Shown here: positions 25,301 to 33,276 of the stretch, one piece after another | How positions within the stretch are numbered: position 1 is the stretch's first letter | Layout: each line of letters opens with the position of its first letter | Origin: Castellaniella hirudinis | GTDB lineage: Bacteria; Pseudomonadota; Gammaproteobacteria; Burkholderiales; Burkholderiaceae_B | DNA: 64,000 bases | NCBI RefSeq assembly: GCF_042651965.1 | Contig: NZ_JBHSDY010000002.1 | Span: 434,001 to 498,000, forward strand | Direction: 5' to 3' | Notes under the pieces: model-generated | What the model saw: the letters and a program-made list of their open reading frames with translations, nothing else | Databases searched by the model: none | What the model was told of the DNA's origin: nothing | Made by a program: the position numbers and the translations under genes

Positions 25301-27132
25301 GAGACGATGGTGGTGTAGCTGCGCCGCTTGGCGATGATGGCCTCGCCCACATTGCCCATGGTGTACAGATAGACGTGCGGCGTTTCTCCGATCAGCGCAT
25401 CGGGCCAGTCATGATCGGACAGGCCCACCTGCTTCCAGGGCGTGAACTCCAGGCTGCCGTGCGTGCCAAAGTGCATGACGGCATCGGCCTGGAACACCTT
25501 GCGCGTCCAGAGATAGGAAGCCACATAAGGCCAGGGCGGCGCCAGATTCGTGCCATGCACCAGTTTGAACGTGTCCTCGCCAATGCCGGGCAAGGGCTGC
25601 GGCAAGAGCACGATATTGCCCAGAGGCACACGCGCCACCGCCACCTTGTCATCGATGCGCAGATAACTGCCTGGCGCTGGCCCGAACTGCTTGACGACCT
25701 GATCACATAGCGGCTGCGGGATACCCGCGCCGCACCACTTGTTCAACTGCCCGGCGGACACCAGGGCCGGATGCGCATCGCGCGCGAAGGCCGCGAAATC
25801 GCCCTTGGCATAAGGGCCGATGTTCGGTCCGCGCTGCTGCAGCAATTGGGCAAACCCCTGAACCGTATCGGGCAGCCCCTCGACCCGATAGCCCTGCGCT
25901 TTCAAGTGTGTGAGCAGTGCATACAGGGATGGCACGACCTCCAGATCGCCGGCGGTCAGCGCGCTTTGGCCCGGACCTTTGTAATAGTAAATGGCCAGCT
26001 TCTTGTCCGCGTTGGCGGTATGCTTGAGCGCCACCGTGCGCTGCACGAGACTGGCAAAGCGCGCCAGTCGCTCGGGCAAGGCCCGAAAAACCTTCAAGCC
26101 GGTCGCATCGCGCGCCTGCGCCGCGATCACCATGGGGGCAATCGCCCCATCCAGCTCGGGCAGCGTCACCGACATGGTCAACAGCCCGCCGTCGTAGCTG
26201 CGCTGGTCGCCCTCCCAGTCGCTTTGCTCATCGAATATGGTCAAGGGCGCAAAAAGCGGGATATTGCGCGCGGCAAGCCAGGCCTGGGCTTCGTCGGCCT
26301 GCCCCATCGTCAGCCGCCCATGCGGCATGTACACGACCGCCGCCGGATCCACCTGCCGCAGCAGCGCCAGGCGCCGGCCCACCGCCGAGATCGGCACGAC
26401 ATTAAAGCCTTTGGCTTCGAATGCCCGGATTACCGCGTCGACGTGCTCGCGATTGGCGTTGAAGGGGCCTGGCACGCTGGTCAGCAGCGCCAGGCGTGGC
26501 CGGCCCTCTTCCCAGCCCGGCTGTTGGCGGCGCCACGCCTGAAACGCCGCGAAATCGGTGAAGACCGCCTCCTCATCCAGGCCGAAGAACACATCCCTGG
26601 GCATTTCCTCCGCCGCATGTACGTCGGAGGAAAAGAAGCGCTTGCCGTCGAACGCGCGGCGCGCGTAGTTCAGCAGTTGCGCATAGTTGCGCCGCCCGCC
26701 GTTGCGCAGGTAGCCCGAAACCGCATCCAGGTCGACGCCCTTGAGATTGGTCACATCGTGACGCGGGTCGGTCGCGCCATCCACATACACGGGAGTGCCC
26801 GCGGCGGCCATGGCCTGTAAACGCGCCAGCTGCGCCTCATCGAGCTTGAGGCCCCGGCCAAAGACCAGCGCCAGATCATAGTCCCCGATGCTATCCAACT
26901 GCTCGGTTTTCAGGGCCTGAACGCCGATTAGCACGTTCGGGCGCGCCTGGATGATGCGAGCGGCCTGAAAGTCTGGATAGTTGACCAATGCCACGCGCGT
27001 GGGCGCAAGCCAGTAGTGCCACGCGGCCCCCAAAAGACCTAGAAATAGCACTGCAGCCACCCCATACCGGAGCACACGACGTGAGCGCAGCCATAGCACC
27101 GCCCATCGATCAAGCCATCTTGTTCGATTCAT
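22348..27132 (-). CDS. Giant membrane-anchored CobN/HmuS-like chelatase
   Basis: 1594 residues. An Arg-rich start (seven Arg in 22) is followed by a membrane helix (about 23-42), a large CobN/magnesium-chelatase H region, and a C-terminal helix (about 1562-1583) followed by another Arg-rich tail. By the positive-inside rule both ends are cytoplasmic and the 1500-residue body is periplasmic. Family motifs include HFGTHGSLEFTPWKQVGLS, AIIAKRRSYTTIVSHLTPP and NNMGAAYGEGD. True CobN inserts cobalt into a corrin in the cytoplasm; this anchored form resembles the HmuS-type proteins of Bacteroidota, linked to heme use. There are no cobS, cobT or corrin genes nearby. It shares a divergent promoter with a TonB-dependent receptor at a Zur-type palindrome. 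It likely removes metal from, or loads it into, an imported chelate. Confidence 0.88.
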   Translation of the reverse strand: MNRTRWLDRWAVLWLRSRRVLRYGVAAVLFLGLLGAAWHYWLAPTRVALVNYPDFQAARIIQARPNVLIGVQALKTEQLDSIGDYDLALVFGRGLKLDEAQLARLQAMAAAGTPVYVDGATDPRHDVTNLKGVDLDAVSGYLRNGGRRNYAQLLNYARRAFDGKRFFSSDVHAAEEMPRDVFFGLDEEAVFTDFAAFQAWRRQQPGWEEGRPRLALLTSVPGPFNANREHVDAVIRAFEAKGFNVVPISAVGRRLALLRQVDPAAVVYMPHGRLTMGQADEAQAWLAARNIPLFAPLTIFDEQSDWEGDQRSYDGGLLTMSVTLPELDGAIAPMVIAAQARDATGLKVFRALPERLARFASLVQRTVALKHTANADKKLAIYYYKGPGQSALTAGDLEVVPSLYALLTHLKAQGYRVEGLPDTVQGFAQLLQQRGPNIGPYAKGDFAAFARDAHPALVSAGQLNKWCGAGIPQPLCDQVVKQFGPAPGSYLRIDDKVAVARVPLGNIVLLPQPLPGIGEDTFKLVHGTNLAPPWPYVASYLWTRKVFQADAVMHFGTHGSLEFTPWKQVGLSDHDWPDALIGETPHVYLYTMGNVGEAIIAKRRSYTTIVSHLTPPFREGGAQADAKQLGDRLQAWGSTESPALKAEYARDIQRQAVALKLNEDLDLSAEAVWGPDQLHQLADHMETLEHAKITAGLYTLGTPYSAQDLRGSARLMGRDALIQALAELDVARGTVARTQLDSPAWLAEHYRGRADALITEASAVGADPRQVLARVVSDAELQRAQAWERTQQQPSDEDLIKGFIALGAARSSDGALPPGQATPDNSAFLDHVVRAASDPEKRDFLQSLRSDQKFKQAVRTLDPQALEKARSVARAIPAMAKGLDIAADKDVRALLLAMQAEPVRVTVLDLLDDPAVLARAQEQAEQKRQALAERARTELPELERMSGQADDQQVAALDEAQLRDTLESVRFWAEAPALPGDLGARLAAAQPGLERLQRALEREALRREDRERAFAQAVLSLRDRLLAIPNYRKLLAASPAHELSALGNALAGGFTPPSSGGDPIANPAALPTGRNLFSIDAEKTPSEQAWRVGARLADQLLAEHRAAHEGAWPRKVAFTLWAGDFIQTEGVALAQILYLLGVEPVRDPFGRIASLRLTPKSELGRPRIDVVVQTSGQLRDLAASRLYLINQAVALAAGARDEDNTVAQGVRAVERELKDQGLSPLDARRFASVRVFGGVNGNYGTGIMGMVEAGDRWQDDSQVAGTYLNNMGAAYGEGDLWGAFQPGVFAAALAGTDLVVQPLQSNTWGPISLDHVYEFMGGLNLAVREVTGKDPAAYFSDLRNPSRPTMREAGAAIAVEARSTLLNPAYIEAMTQGGASSAETFAETFRNVYGWNVMKPSVIRPALWDALYETYVQDAQNLGLRAFFEKTSPYALQEMTAVMLETARKGYWQPGEQVLQSVADLHAELVARFGASGTEFVNDNQALRTFIAQRLDAAQRRPYEDRLQQANEGTLIDIDKGMVLSKAGGAAEPSRSGSDPGQQPRPTPETNRTGAPSSWRALAIPASAVLGLLLMLAAVIAWVRWRHADGGRRA

Positions 27133-27158
27133 GCGTTCTTCTTTTCATCATCAGAAAT

Positions 27159-27178
27159 GTGATGTTATAACATAGCAC
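27159..27178. promoter_or_regulatory. Zur-type operator between CobN-like gene and TonB receptor
   Basis: TGTGATGTTATAACATAGCA. The inner 12 bp (ATGTTATAACAT) are a perfect palindrome identical to the centre of the site at 11057, and the outer TG/CA also pair. It lies 26 bp upstream of both the CobN-like gene (minus, ATG at 27132) and the receptor gene (plus, ATG at 27205), so both are probably repressed by zinc-loaded Zur. Confidence 0.85.
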
Positions 27179-27204
27179 TTCTTAACGTTCTCTTACGGCC
27201 TCAC

Positions 27205-29487
27205 ATGACTCGACCTCACCACTGGACGCCTCTGGCTCTTGCACTTGCCGCTGCCTTTTCGGGCTGCGCGTACGCGCAGCAAAACGGCGCCTCCGACCAA
27301 ACACCAGCATCGGTCACGCACACTGTGCAACTGGCCCCCGTGGTGGTCACCGCCACCCGCCAGGCAACCGATGCCCTGACCACGCCGGCTACCATCAGCG
27401 TCATTGATCAGGCGCAGATGCAGGAAAACCTCGTCACGGATTTCCGCGAACTGTTCCGTTACGAGCCGGGCATTGCCGTCAAGCATGAGCCGCGCGGCCG
27501 GGGGTCGGAAGCGGGAATCGAAGTGCGCGGCATCGGCGGACAACGCCTGGTGATGCTGGTCGATGGCGTGCGCCTGCCCAACGGCTACGTGGCCGCCGGG
27601 GCCAACCTGGGTCAGCTCAAGCTGGACCCGGCATCACTGTCGCGGGTGGAGGTCTTGCGCGGCCCCGCATCGAGTCTTTACGGCAGCGATGCGCTGGCAG
27701 GGGTCGTCCTGTTTCACACCTTGTCGCCCACCGACTTTCTGGATGACTCGCGCAACTTCGCAGGCGGGGCATCGATCGGTTACGACGGTGCCGATAACAG
27801 CCGCTCTGCCACGGCGAACCTCGCGTTTCGGGCTGGCCCAACGCAAAACCTGATCTCGGTGACTACGCGTCAAGGCCATGAGCTGGAGAATAACGACAGC
27901 AGTGTGGGACCCAACCCGCAAACGATCAAGCAGCAAAATGTCCTGCTCAAATCCATCTTCGATCTGGGCTCGGCGCAAACCCTCACACTGACGGGCGAGT
28001 ACTACAACCAGAGTGTCAAGACCGATCAGGACTCACTGGCCGGGCCGATCGCCGGGGGCACGCGCATCCTGCGCAGCACCGCGGACGATGACAGCACACG
28101 CTCGCGCCTCGGTCTGGCCTACCAATGGGACGCCGATGCCGGATGGTTTGATACGCTCAAGGCGCAGATCGACTACCAGCACAGCACCAGCAAAGAACGC
28201 ACGGCCGAGCAGCGCAAGCCGCCGGGCGCAGCGCCCGTGCTGCTGCGCGACACCCTGCTCTCGTACCGTGAGCCGCAGTGGTCCGGCTCGTTCCAACTGA
28301 ACGGCCACGCGAGTGCCGGCGCCACCACCCATCGCTGGGTGGCCGGCGTTGACCTGCTGTCCAAATCGATCAGTTCCTATAACGACGCCAGCCAGCGCGC
28401 GGCCGCCGGTGGCCCCTCCACCAACGTGATCGATGGCGAGATCTATCCGCGCAAGATCGCGCCGGACACCGATGTACGCAACATCGGGCTGTTCTTCCAG
28501 GACGAGATCGCGTTCGGCGACGGTCGCTTCAAACTCACTCCCAGCTTGCGCTACGACTACTTCAAGCTTTCCCCGAAACCGGATGACGAGTTTGCCAATT
28601 CCAATGTGGCCAACAGCCAACCGGTGGGCCTGTCGGAAAGCGCGTTTACGCCGCGCCTTGGCCTCAGCTACGAATGGCTCCCCAAGCAAGTGATCTACGC
28701 CAATTATGTTACGGGCTTCAGGATGCCGACATACGATCAGTTGAACCGGATCGGACAGGTGCCCGTGGCCACCTTCATCCACGACTTCATCCCTGCGCCC
28801 GACCTGAAACCCGAGCGCAGCCGCGGCGTGGAACTGGGCATTCGTGGCGAATCCGAGCTCGGCACGTACGAACTGACCGGATACTACAACCGGTACAAAG
28901 ACTTCATTGACACGCAGATGATCGCCTACATTCCGCCTGGAGCCAGCGGCGGTCCGCGCGCCATCCGGCGCTTTCAATCGCGCAACATCGGCGAGGTCGA
29001 AATCTACGGCATCGAAGCCAAAGGTTCGCTGTCTCTAAACCAGTGGATTGACAGCCAAGACCGGTGGCGCCTGATTGGCGCGGCCCAATGGTCGATGGGC
29101 AACGACCTCACGAATGATCAGCCCCTCAACAGCGTGCAGCCCTTCAAACTGGTCGCAGGCCTTGCTTGGGACGCTGCGGGCGGTCACTACGGCGGCCAGT
29201 TGATCGGCAATTTCGTTTCGGCCAAAAAACGGGTCAATGAGGATCTGACGCAAACCGGCCCCACCGCCCCCGTGCCGCTGACCACCGCCGGCTACGCGAC
29301 GGTGGACGTGACGGGCTACGTGCGCCTGGGCAAACAGGCCACGCTCAACCTTGCGGTATTCAACCTCTTTGATCGCAAATATTACGACTGGTCCAGGGTT
29401 AGCGGCCTGACCGGCAATGATCCACGCCTGGCGGCCTACACATCGCCCGGGCGGACGGTCTCGGCAAATCTACGGTTGGCGTTCTAA
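27205..29487 (+). CDS. TonB-dependent receptor of the heme/hemoglobin type
   Basis: 760 residues with a signal peptide ending near AYAQQ. The plug carries VVVTATRQATDAL, VIDQAQMQENLVTDFRELFRYEPG and VEVLRGPASSLYGSDALAGVV, the pattern of the hemoglobin/transferrin receptor group; the barrel ends with an aromatic residue (RLAF). The motif before the last strands (LNLAVFNLFDRKYYDW) is also typical. Zur-regulated members of this group (ZnuD) import zinc or heme. Divergent transcription with the CobN-like operon from one Zur-type site suggests that this receptor supplies the chelatase. Ligand unknown. Confidence 0.9.
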   Translation: MTRPHHWTPLALALAAAFSGCAYAQQNGASDQTPASVTHTVQLAPVVVTATRQATDALTTPATISVIDQAQMQENLVTDFRELFRYEPGIAVKHEPRGRGSEAGIEVRGIGGQRLVMLVDGVRLPNGYVAAGANLGQLKLDPASLSRVEVLRGPASSLYGSDALAGVVLFHTLSPTDFLDDSRNFAGGASIGYDGADNSRSATANLAFRAGPTQNLISVTTRQGHELENNDSSVGPNPQTIKQQNVLLKSIFDLGSAQTLTLTGEYYNQSVKTDQDSLAGPIAGGTRILRSTADDDSTRSRLGLAYQWDADAGWFDTLKAQIDYQHSTSKERTAEQRKPPGAAPVLLRDTLLSYREPQWSGSFQLNGHASAGATTHRWVAGVDLLSKSISSYNDASQRAAAGGPSTNVIDGEIYPRKIAPDTDVRNIGLFFQDEIAFGDGRFKLTPSLRYDYFKLSPKPDDEFANSNVANSQPVGLSESAFTPRLGLSYEWLPKQVIYANYVTGFRMPTYDQLNRIGQVPVATFIHDFIPAPDLKPERSRGVELGIRGESELGTYELTGYYNRYKDFIDTQMIAYIPPGASGGPRAIRRFQSRNIGEVEIYGIEAKGSLSLNQWIDSQDRWRLIGAAQWSMGNDLTNDQPLNSVQPFKLVAGLAWDAAGGHYGGQLIGNFVSAKKRVNEDLTQTGPTAPVPLTTAGYATVDVTGYVRLGKQATLNLAVFNLFDRKYYDWSRVSGLTGNDPRLAAYTSPGRTVSANLRLAF

Positions 29488-29580
29488 GCCGCGATGAGGT
29501 CGCGGGCTGAACAGAGATCCGTCCGCGCTCTTGTTGCGAAAGGCAAGCCGTGCACAGGGTAAGGGGTACGCCCGAGCGCG

Positions 29581-30105
29581 TCAGCCTTTCGCCGTGGCGG
29601 CGGTTTCCCGCTCGGCGCCGGGCTTCTGTGAGCGGCACTTGCCACAGGTGCCCTTTACCTCAATCTCGGACTCTACAAAGCCGGCGCCCGCCTGGCGCAA
29701 GGTTTTTTGCACAGCTTCGTAGGCTTTGTCGTCGTGCAGTTCAGTGACCGCTTCGCAGTTGGAGCACACCAGCAGCAGCGGATGATGCGCCGCGTGCTCG
29801 GCATTGCATACGATGAAGGTGTTCAAGGCGTCCACCCGATGCACCAGATGCTGGTCCATCAGAAATTCCAGCGCGCGGTACACCGTCGAGGGCGCCACAC
29901 GCCCGTGGCGCGCGCGCATATCGTCCTGCAAATCGTAGGCTTTGGCCGATCCGCCCCGGCGCAGCAGCAGTTCGAGTACCTCTTTGCGCTGGGCCGTCAG
30001 CCTGACGCCCAGGGCGCGGCAGTGCACCTGAGCCGCCTCAAGATGTGAGGCAATCGCCGAAGCCGTTGTTTTGGCGGAGGATTTAGGCAGTTTGACCATT
30101 GCCAT
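29581..30105 (-). CDS. Second Fur-family regulator, Zur-like
   Basis: 174 residues. An N-terminal extension of about 25 residues is followed by a winged helix (LTAQRKEVLELLLRRGGSAKAYDLQDDM, STVYRALEFLMDQHLVHRVDALN) and structural Cys pairs CSNC (C114, C117) and CGKC (C154, C157). The AYDLxD and TVYRALEFL segments resemble E. coli Zur. It is transcribed away from znuA, with the palindrome at 30230 between them. Together with the Zur at 11107 the island has two candidate zinc sensors, which may differ in affinity or metal. Which one binds the three palindromes cannot be told from sequence alone. Confidence 0.87.
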   Translation of the reverse strand: MAMVKLPKSSAKTTASAIASHLEAAQVHCRALGVRLTAQRKEVLELLLRRGGSAKAYDLQDDMRARHGRVAPSTVYRALEFLMDQHLVHRVDALNTFIVCNAEHAAHHPLLLVCSNCEAVTELHDDKAYEAVQKTLRQAGAGFVESEIEVKGTCGKCRSQKPGAERETAATAKG

Positions 30106-30229
30106 AGTTTACAACGCAGCACGCTTCTTTACGTCTCAATCACCCGTAAAGGACCTGCGCGCGACACGCCATCTGAAAAGGCCCGCACCAAGCGTTCATC
30201 CATCCTCTACTGGCTGAACTCAGCATAAA

Positions 30230-30249
30230 TGCTATGTTATAACGTAGCA
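30230..30249. promoter_or_regulatory. Zur-type operator upstream of znuA
   Basis: TGCTATGTTATAACGTAGCA, a 20-bp palindrome with one mismatched pair, matching the sites at 11057 and 27159. It lies 37 bp upstream of the znuA ATG (30287) and 125 bp upstream of the second Zur-like gene on the other strand. This is the expected place for zinc-dependent repression of znuA. Confidence 0.87.
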
Positions 30250-30286
30250 ATTATTTATTTTACTCTTTGTGATCGAAAGGCCCATC

Positions 30287-31324
30287 ATGTTCAAATCCGC
30301 AAAATTCATTTCGATGGCCGGGGCGGCCGCACTGGCATTACTGGCCTGGCCGCAGGCCAACGCCCACGAACTGCAGGTCGTGTCCACGTTTTCCATCATC
30401 AGTGATTTCGCGCGCAACGTGGGCGGCGAGCGGATCAAGCTGACCACGTTGGTTCCCCCAAATGGAGACACCCATTCCTATGAGCCCAAGCCGACCGATG
30501 CGGTTGCCGTAGGCCGCGCCGACGTGGTGCTGGCCAATGGCCTGCATCTGGAAGGCTTTCTGGACCGGCTTGTCCAAGCTTCGGGTGCCACCGCACCGAT
30601 AATCTCACTCACCGAAGGCGTCGAATTGCTGCGCAGTACCGAGGATGAACAGGACCATCAAGATGAGCATGATGATCACCATCACGATGACGACCATGGG
30701 CATAGCGAGCATGACCATCATCACGCAAAGAAACATACTGACTCTCATGATCATGACCAGGCCACGGCCCACGCGCACCATCACCACCACGGGGAGTATG
30801 ACCCTCATGCCTGGCAGTCTGTGCGTAATGCGCAGACTTACGTGAACAACATCGCCAAGGCTTTTTGCGCCGCCGACGCGGCCGGTTGCCCAAGCTATCA
30901 GGCCAATGCCAAAGCCTATGACGAGAAACTGCAGGCACTGGACGCCGAACTCAAGACCTCGGTGGCCCAAATTCCAGCCACCCAGCGCACGATCATCACC
31001 ACCCACGACGCTTTCGGCTATTTGGGACGCGAATACGGTCTGCACTTTCTGGCTCCGCAAGGCATGAGCACCGGGTCGGAGGCCTCGGCGGCGGGCGTGG
31101 CCGCATTGATACAGCAGATCAAGGACCAGAAAGCATCGGCCATCTTCATTGAAAACGTCAGCAATCCTCGGCTGATCCAGCAAATCGCCAATGAAACAGG
31201 CATGAAGATCGGCGGTGAGCTGTATTCCGATGCCCTGTCAACGGCAGTCGGCCCGGCTTCAACCTATATCGACATGATGCGGCATAATGTCAATACCATC
31301 CGAGATGCCACACTGGGACGATAG
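30287..31324 (+). CDS. znuA: ZnuA-type zinc-binding periplasmic protein
   Basis: 345 residues with a signal peptide ending near ANAHE. Cluster A-1 solute-binding features are present: VVSTFSIISDF, the His ligand in DTHSYEPKP, EYDPHAWQSVRNAQ, TTHDAFGYLGREYG and the distal Glu/Asp region. A His/Asp-rich loop of about 50 residues (positions roughly 30640-30800) is typical of zinc-specific ZnuA. GAAAGG precedes ATG 30287. No znuB or znuC follows, which is unusual. The next genes encode a DUF1007 protein and a NicO-family permease instead. ABC partners may lie elsewhere in the genome. Confidence 0.93.
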   Translation: MFKSAKFISMAGAAALALLAWPQANAHELQVVSTFSIISDFARNVGGERIKLTTLVPPNGDTHSYEPKPTDAVAVGRADVVLANGLHLEGFLDRLVQASGATAPIISLTEGVELLRSTEDEQDHQDEHDDHHHDDDHGHSEHDHHHAKKHTDSHDHDQATAHAHHHHHGEYDPHAWQSVRNAQTYVNNIAKAFCAADAAGCPSYQANAKAYDEKLQALDAELKTSVAQIPATQRTIITTHDAFGYLGREYGLHFLAPQGMSTGSEASAAGVAALIQQIKDQKASAIFIENVSNPRLIQQIANETGMKIGGELYSDALSTAVGPASTYIDMMRHNVNTIRDATLGR

Positions 31325-31388
31325 GCATCCAGTGCGCCATGATCTGCGCCGCTGTGCCAGCGACGCAGGCAGCCGCGCAATGAACGGA

Positions 31389-31425
31389 GCGAACTCGCGT
31401 TAGCCGAGTCGCTTTGATATCTTTT
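31389..31425 (+). terminator. Likely terminator after znuA
   Basis: GCGAACTCG (31389-31397) can pair with CGAGTCGC (31405-31412), leaving one bulge and a seven-base loop, and a T-rich stretch (TTTGATATCTTTTT) follows. It would separate znuA from the DUF1007 gene. The stem is short, so confidence is moderate. Confidence 0.4.
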
Positions 31426-31506
31426 TGTCACACTGAGCCATTGACCCGGGACCCACTCAATGATTTGGGCCATGCGCAGTTCAGGCTGGTTGTAAGGCCT
31501 AAATAC

Positions 31507-32133
31507 GTGAATCGATCTTTCGCTGTGCTGGCTTTAGCCCTTGCGCCATTCAGCCTGCATGCCCACCCGCATGCCTGGATCGACGTGCAAAGCACGATCA
31601 TCCTGTCAGCAGAGGGGTTGATCTCGTCCATTGAGGAGCAATGGCTGTTCGATGATCTATACAGTGCGGCCATACTCGAAGGCTTGAAGGAAGACAGCCC
31701 CGAGAAGAAAGCTGTGGTAAGCGACTTTGCCGCTGAAGTGATCAAAAATTTAGGCCCGTACGGCTACTTCATGCGCATCACCGCCAATGGCCGGCCGGTC
31801 AAGCTGAATACCGTTACCCAGTTCAAAAGTGAGATGAAGGGATCGCAGCTGCTGCTGTCTTTCACCGCTCCGCTTGCCAAGCCAGTAGACCCCGCGCATG
31901 ACGACGTCAGCTTCTCTGTGTACGACCCGACTTATTTCATTCAAATGACGCATCGCCCGCAGGACCCTCCTACCATCAAAGGCGCGCAAAATCATTCCTG
32001 CCGGACGCAGGTAGTGCCACCCAATCCTACTCCCGAAGACATTGCGCGGGCGTTCGCGCTTGATCGCGGCGCGACACCCGAAGAAGGACTAGGCGACTTA
32101 TTCGCGGAAAAGGTGCATATCCAATGCAAATAA
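31507..32133 (+). CDS. DUF1007 periplasmic protein, partner of NicO permease
   Basis: 208 residues from GTG 31507, giving a clean signal peptide (cleavage before HPHAWID). Mature DUF1007 proteins begin with this His-rich HPHxWxD motif, which can bind a divalent metal. They are almost always coupled to a NicO/RcnA-type permease, as here (10-bp overlap). A longer in-frame start at 31414 would spoil the signal peptide. Predicted role: metal-binding accessory to the permease, here probably for zinc, nickel or cobalt. Confidence 0.82.
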   Translation: MNRSFAVLALALAPFSLHAHPHAWIDVQSTIILSAEGLISSIEEQWLFDDLYSAAILEGLKEDSPEKKAVVSDFAAEVIKNLGPYGYFMRITANGRPVKLNTVTQFKSEMKGSQLLLSFTAPLAKPVDPAHDDVSFSVYDPTYFIQMTHRPQDPPTIKGAQNHSCRTQVVPPNPTPEDIARAFALDRGATPEEGLGDLFAEKVHIQCK

Positions 32134-33107
32134 GGCGCGGACTATCGGCGCGCATGCTGGCAACCGCGACGCTTGTAGGCACACTGTTGTTCGCAGTGTG
32201 GGAATTGTTCAATCACTACGCCGTATGGAGTCGGTTTCTGGTCTGGATCATGACCACGCAAGCCGCGTTGCACCAACAGCTGGCCTCCACCCTCCGTGTG
32301 GTCGCCGAGCAAGGCTGGACGGCAACGTGGCCGCTCATCGGCGTCAGCCTGCTCTACGGCATCTTCCATGCCGCAGGGCCCGGCCACGGCAAAGCGGTGA
32401 TCACGACCTACCTGGGCACCAGCAAAACACGGTTGCGGCGCGGCCTGCTCTTGTCGATCTCATCGGCCATCGCCCAGGGCCTCGCAGCGGTGCTCCTTGT
32501 CGAAGTGGCGGCGAACGTGCTGGACTACTCACTGCGGCGCACCCAGGGCGCCGCCGTCCATCTGGAAAATATCAGCTTTGCTCTGGTTGCGGTGTTGGGC
32601 GCGGTGCTCGTTTTGCGCAGCGCTAGAAGACTGTATCACCACTGGCGCCAACCCAAAGGTAACAAGGGTTCCTTGTTTTCAAACGGCGGGAAGTTGCAAC
32701 CCTACTGCGCCGACTGCGGCGGCCCGCACCAATTGACTCGCGATCACCTGAATCAGCCCCTGACGTGGCGTACCGCGCTGCCCATCATCCTGGCGATAGG
32801 GATGCGCCCCTGCACAGGAGCCGTCCTCGTGCTGCTTGTCGCCTACTCGCTCGGCTTGCGTTGGGTGGGCATGGCCGCCGTGCTGGCCATGTCGGTTGGC
32901 ACTGCGGCAACCGTGAGCCTGTTGGCCACCGCTACCGTATCGTTTCGGCATGTCGCGCTGCGATTCGTCCAGTCTGGTCGCACCGCTACACACCATACAG
33001 GCCTGCTTTTTGACTTGCTGGGCCTACTCGGCGGAATGGTAATTGGCCTAATGGGCATCGGGCTGCTCCAGCAAGGCTTGGGCGCTGCTTCACACCCGCT
33101 TCTGTAG
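32124..33107 (+). CDS. NicO/HoxN-like nickel/cobalt-type transporter
   Basis: 327 residues with about six or seven membrane segments. The family motif HAAGPGHGKAVI lies near residue 85, and IGMRPCTGAVLVLL near residue 225, both typical of NicO/RcnA transporters. A Cys pair in the loop (YCADCGG) is extra. Family members export or import Ni, Co or Zn; the direction is not evident. Overlap with the DUF1007 gene implies a two-component transporter. The position after znuA hints at zinc uptake without an ABC ATPase. It is the last gene before the tRNA. Confidence 0.85.
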   Translation: MQIRRGLSARMLATATLVGTLLFAVWELFNHYAVWSRFLVWIMTTQAALHQQLASTLRVVAEQGWTATWPLIGVSLLYGIFHAAGPGHGKAVITTYLGTSKTRLRRGLLLSISSAIAQGLAAVLLVEVAANVLDYSLRRTQGAAVHLENISFALVAVLGAVLVLRSARRLYHHWRQPKGNKGSLFSNGGKLQPYCADCGGPHQLTRDHLNQPLTWRTALPIILAIGMRPCTGAVLVLLVAYSLGLRWVGMAAVLAMSVGTAATVSLLATATVSFRHVALRFVQSGRTATHHTGLLFDLLGLLGGMVIGLMGIGLLQQGLGAASHPLL

Positions 33108-33276
33108 CCGGTTAAGCCCGGTGTCGGAATTGCCCAGTAATGGTGTCATCCACCAGTCGACCCACGACAAGATGCTGCCCACCGTTTTGGGACTGCCAGG
33201 TATTACATGTCCCTGGTTCGGCGCAGCCTGAAGGAGCGTTCAGTAGACGCCAGTGGAACACCGTGGAAAGTCAGTG

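Noticed and set aside
25771..26820. Long plus-strand frames through the CobN-like gene
   Set aside because: All are antisense shadows of a gene with clear CobN motifs.
22348..27132. Calling the CobN-like gene a cobaltochelatase for B12 synthesis
   Set aside because: No cobS, cobT or corrin genes, membrane anchors at both ends, and a zinc-type operator argue against it.
33108..33276. Search for an integrase or att repeat beside tRNA-Gly
   Set aside because: No integrase fragment and no second copy of the tRNA 3' end could be found within the window.
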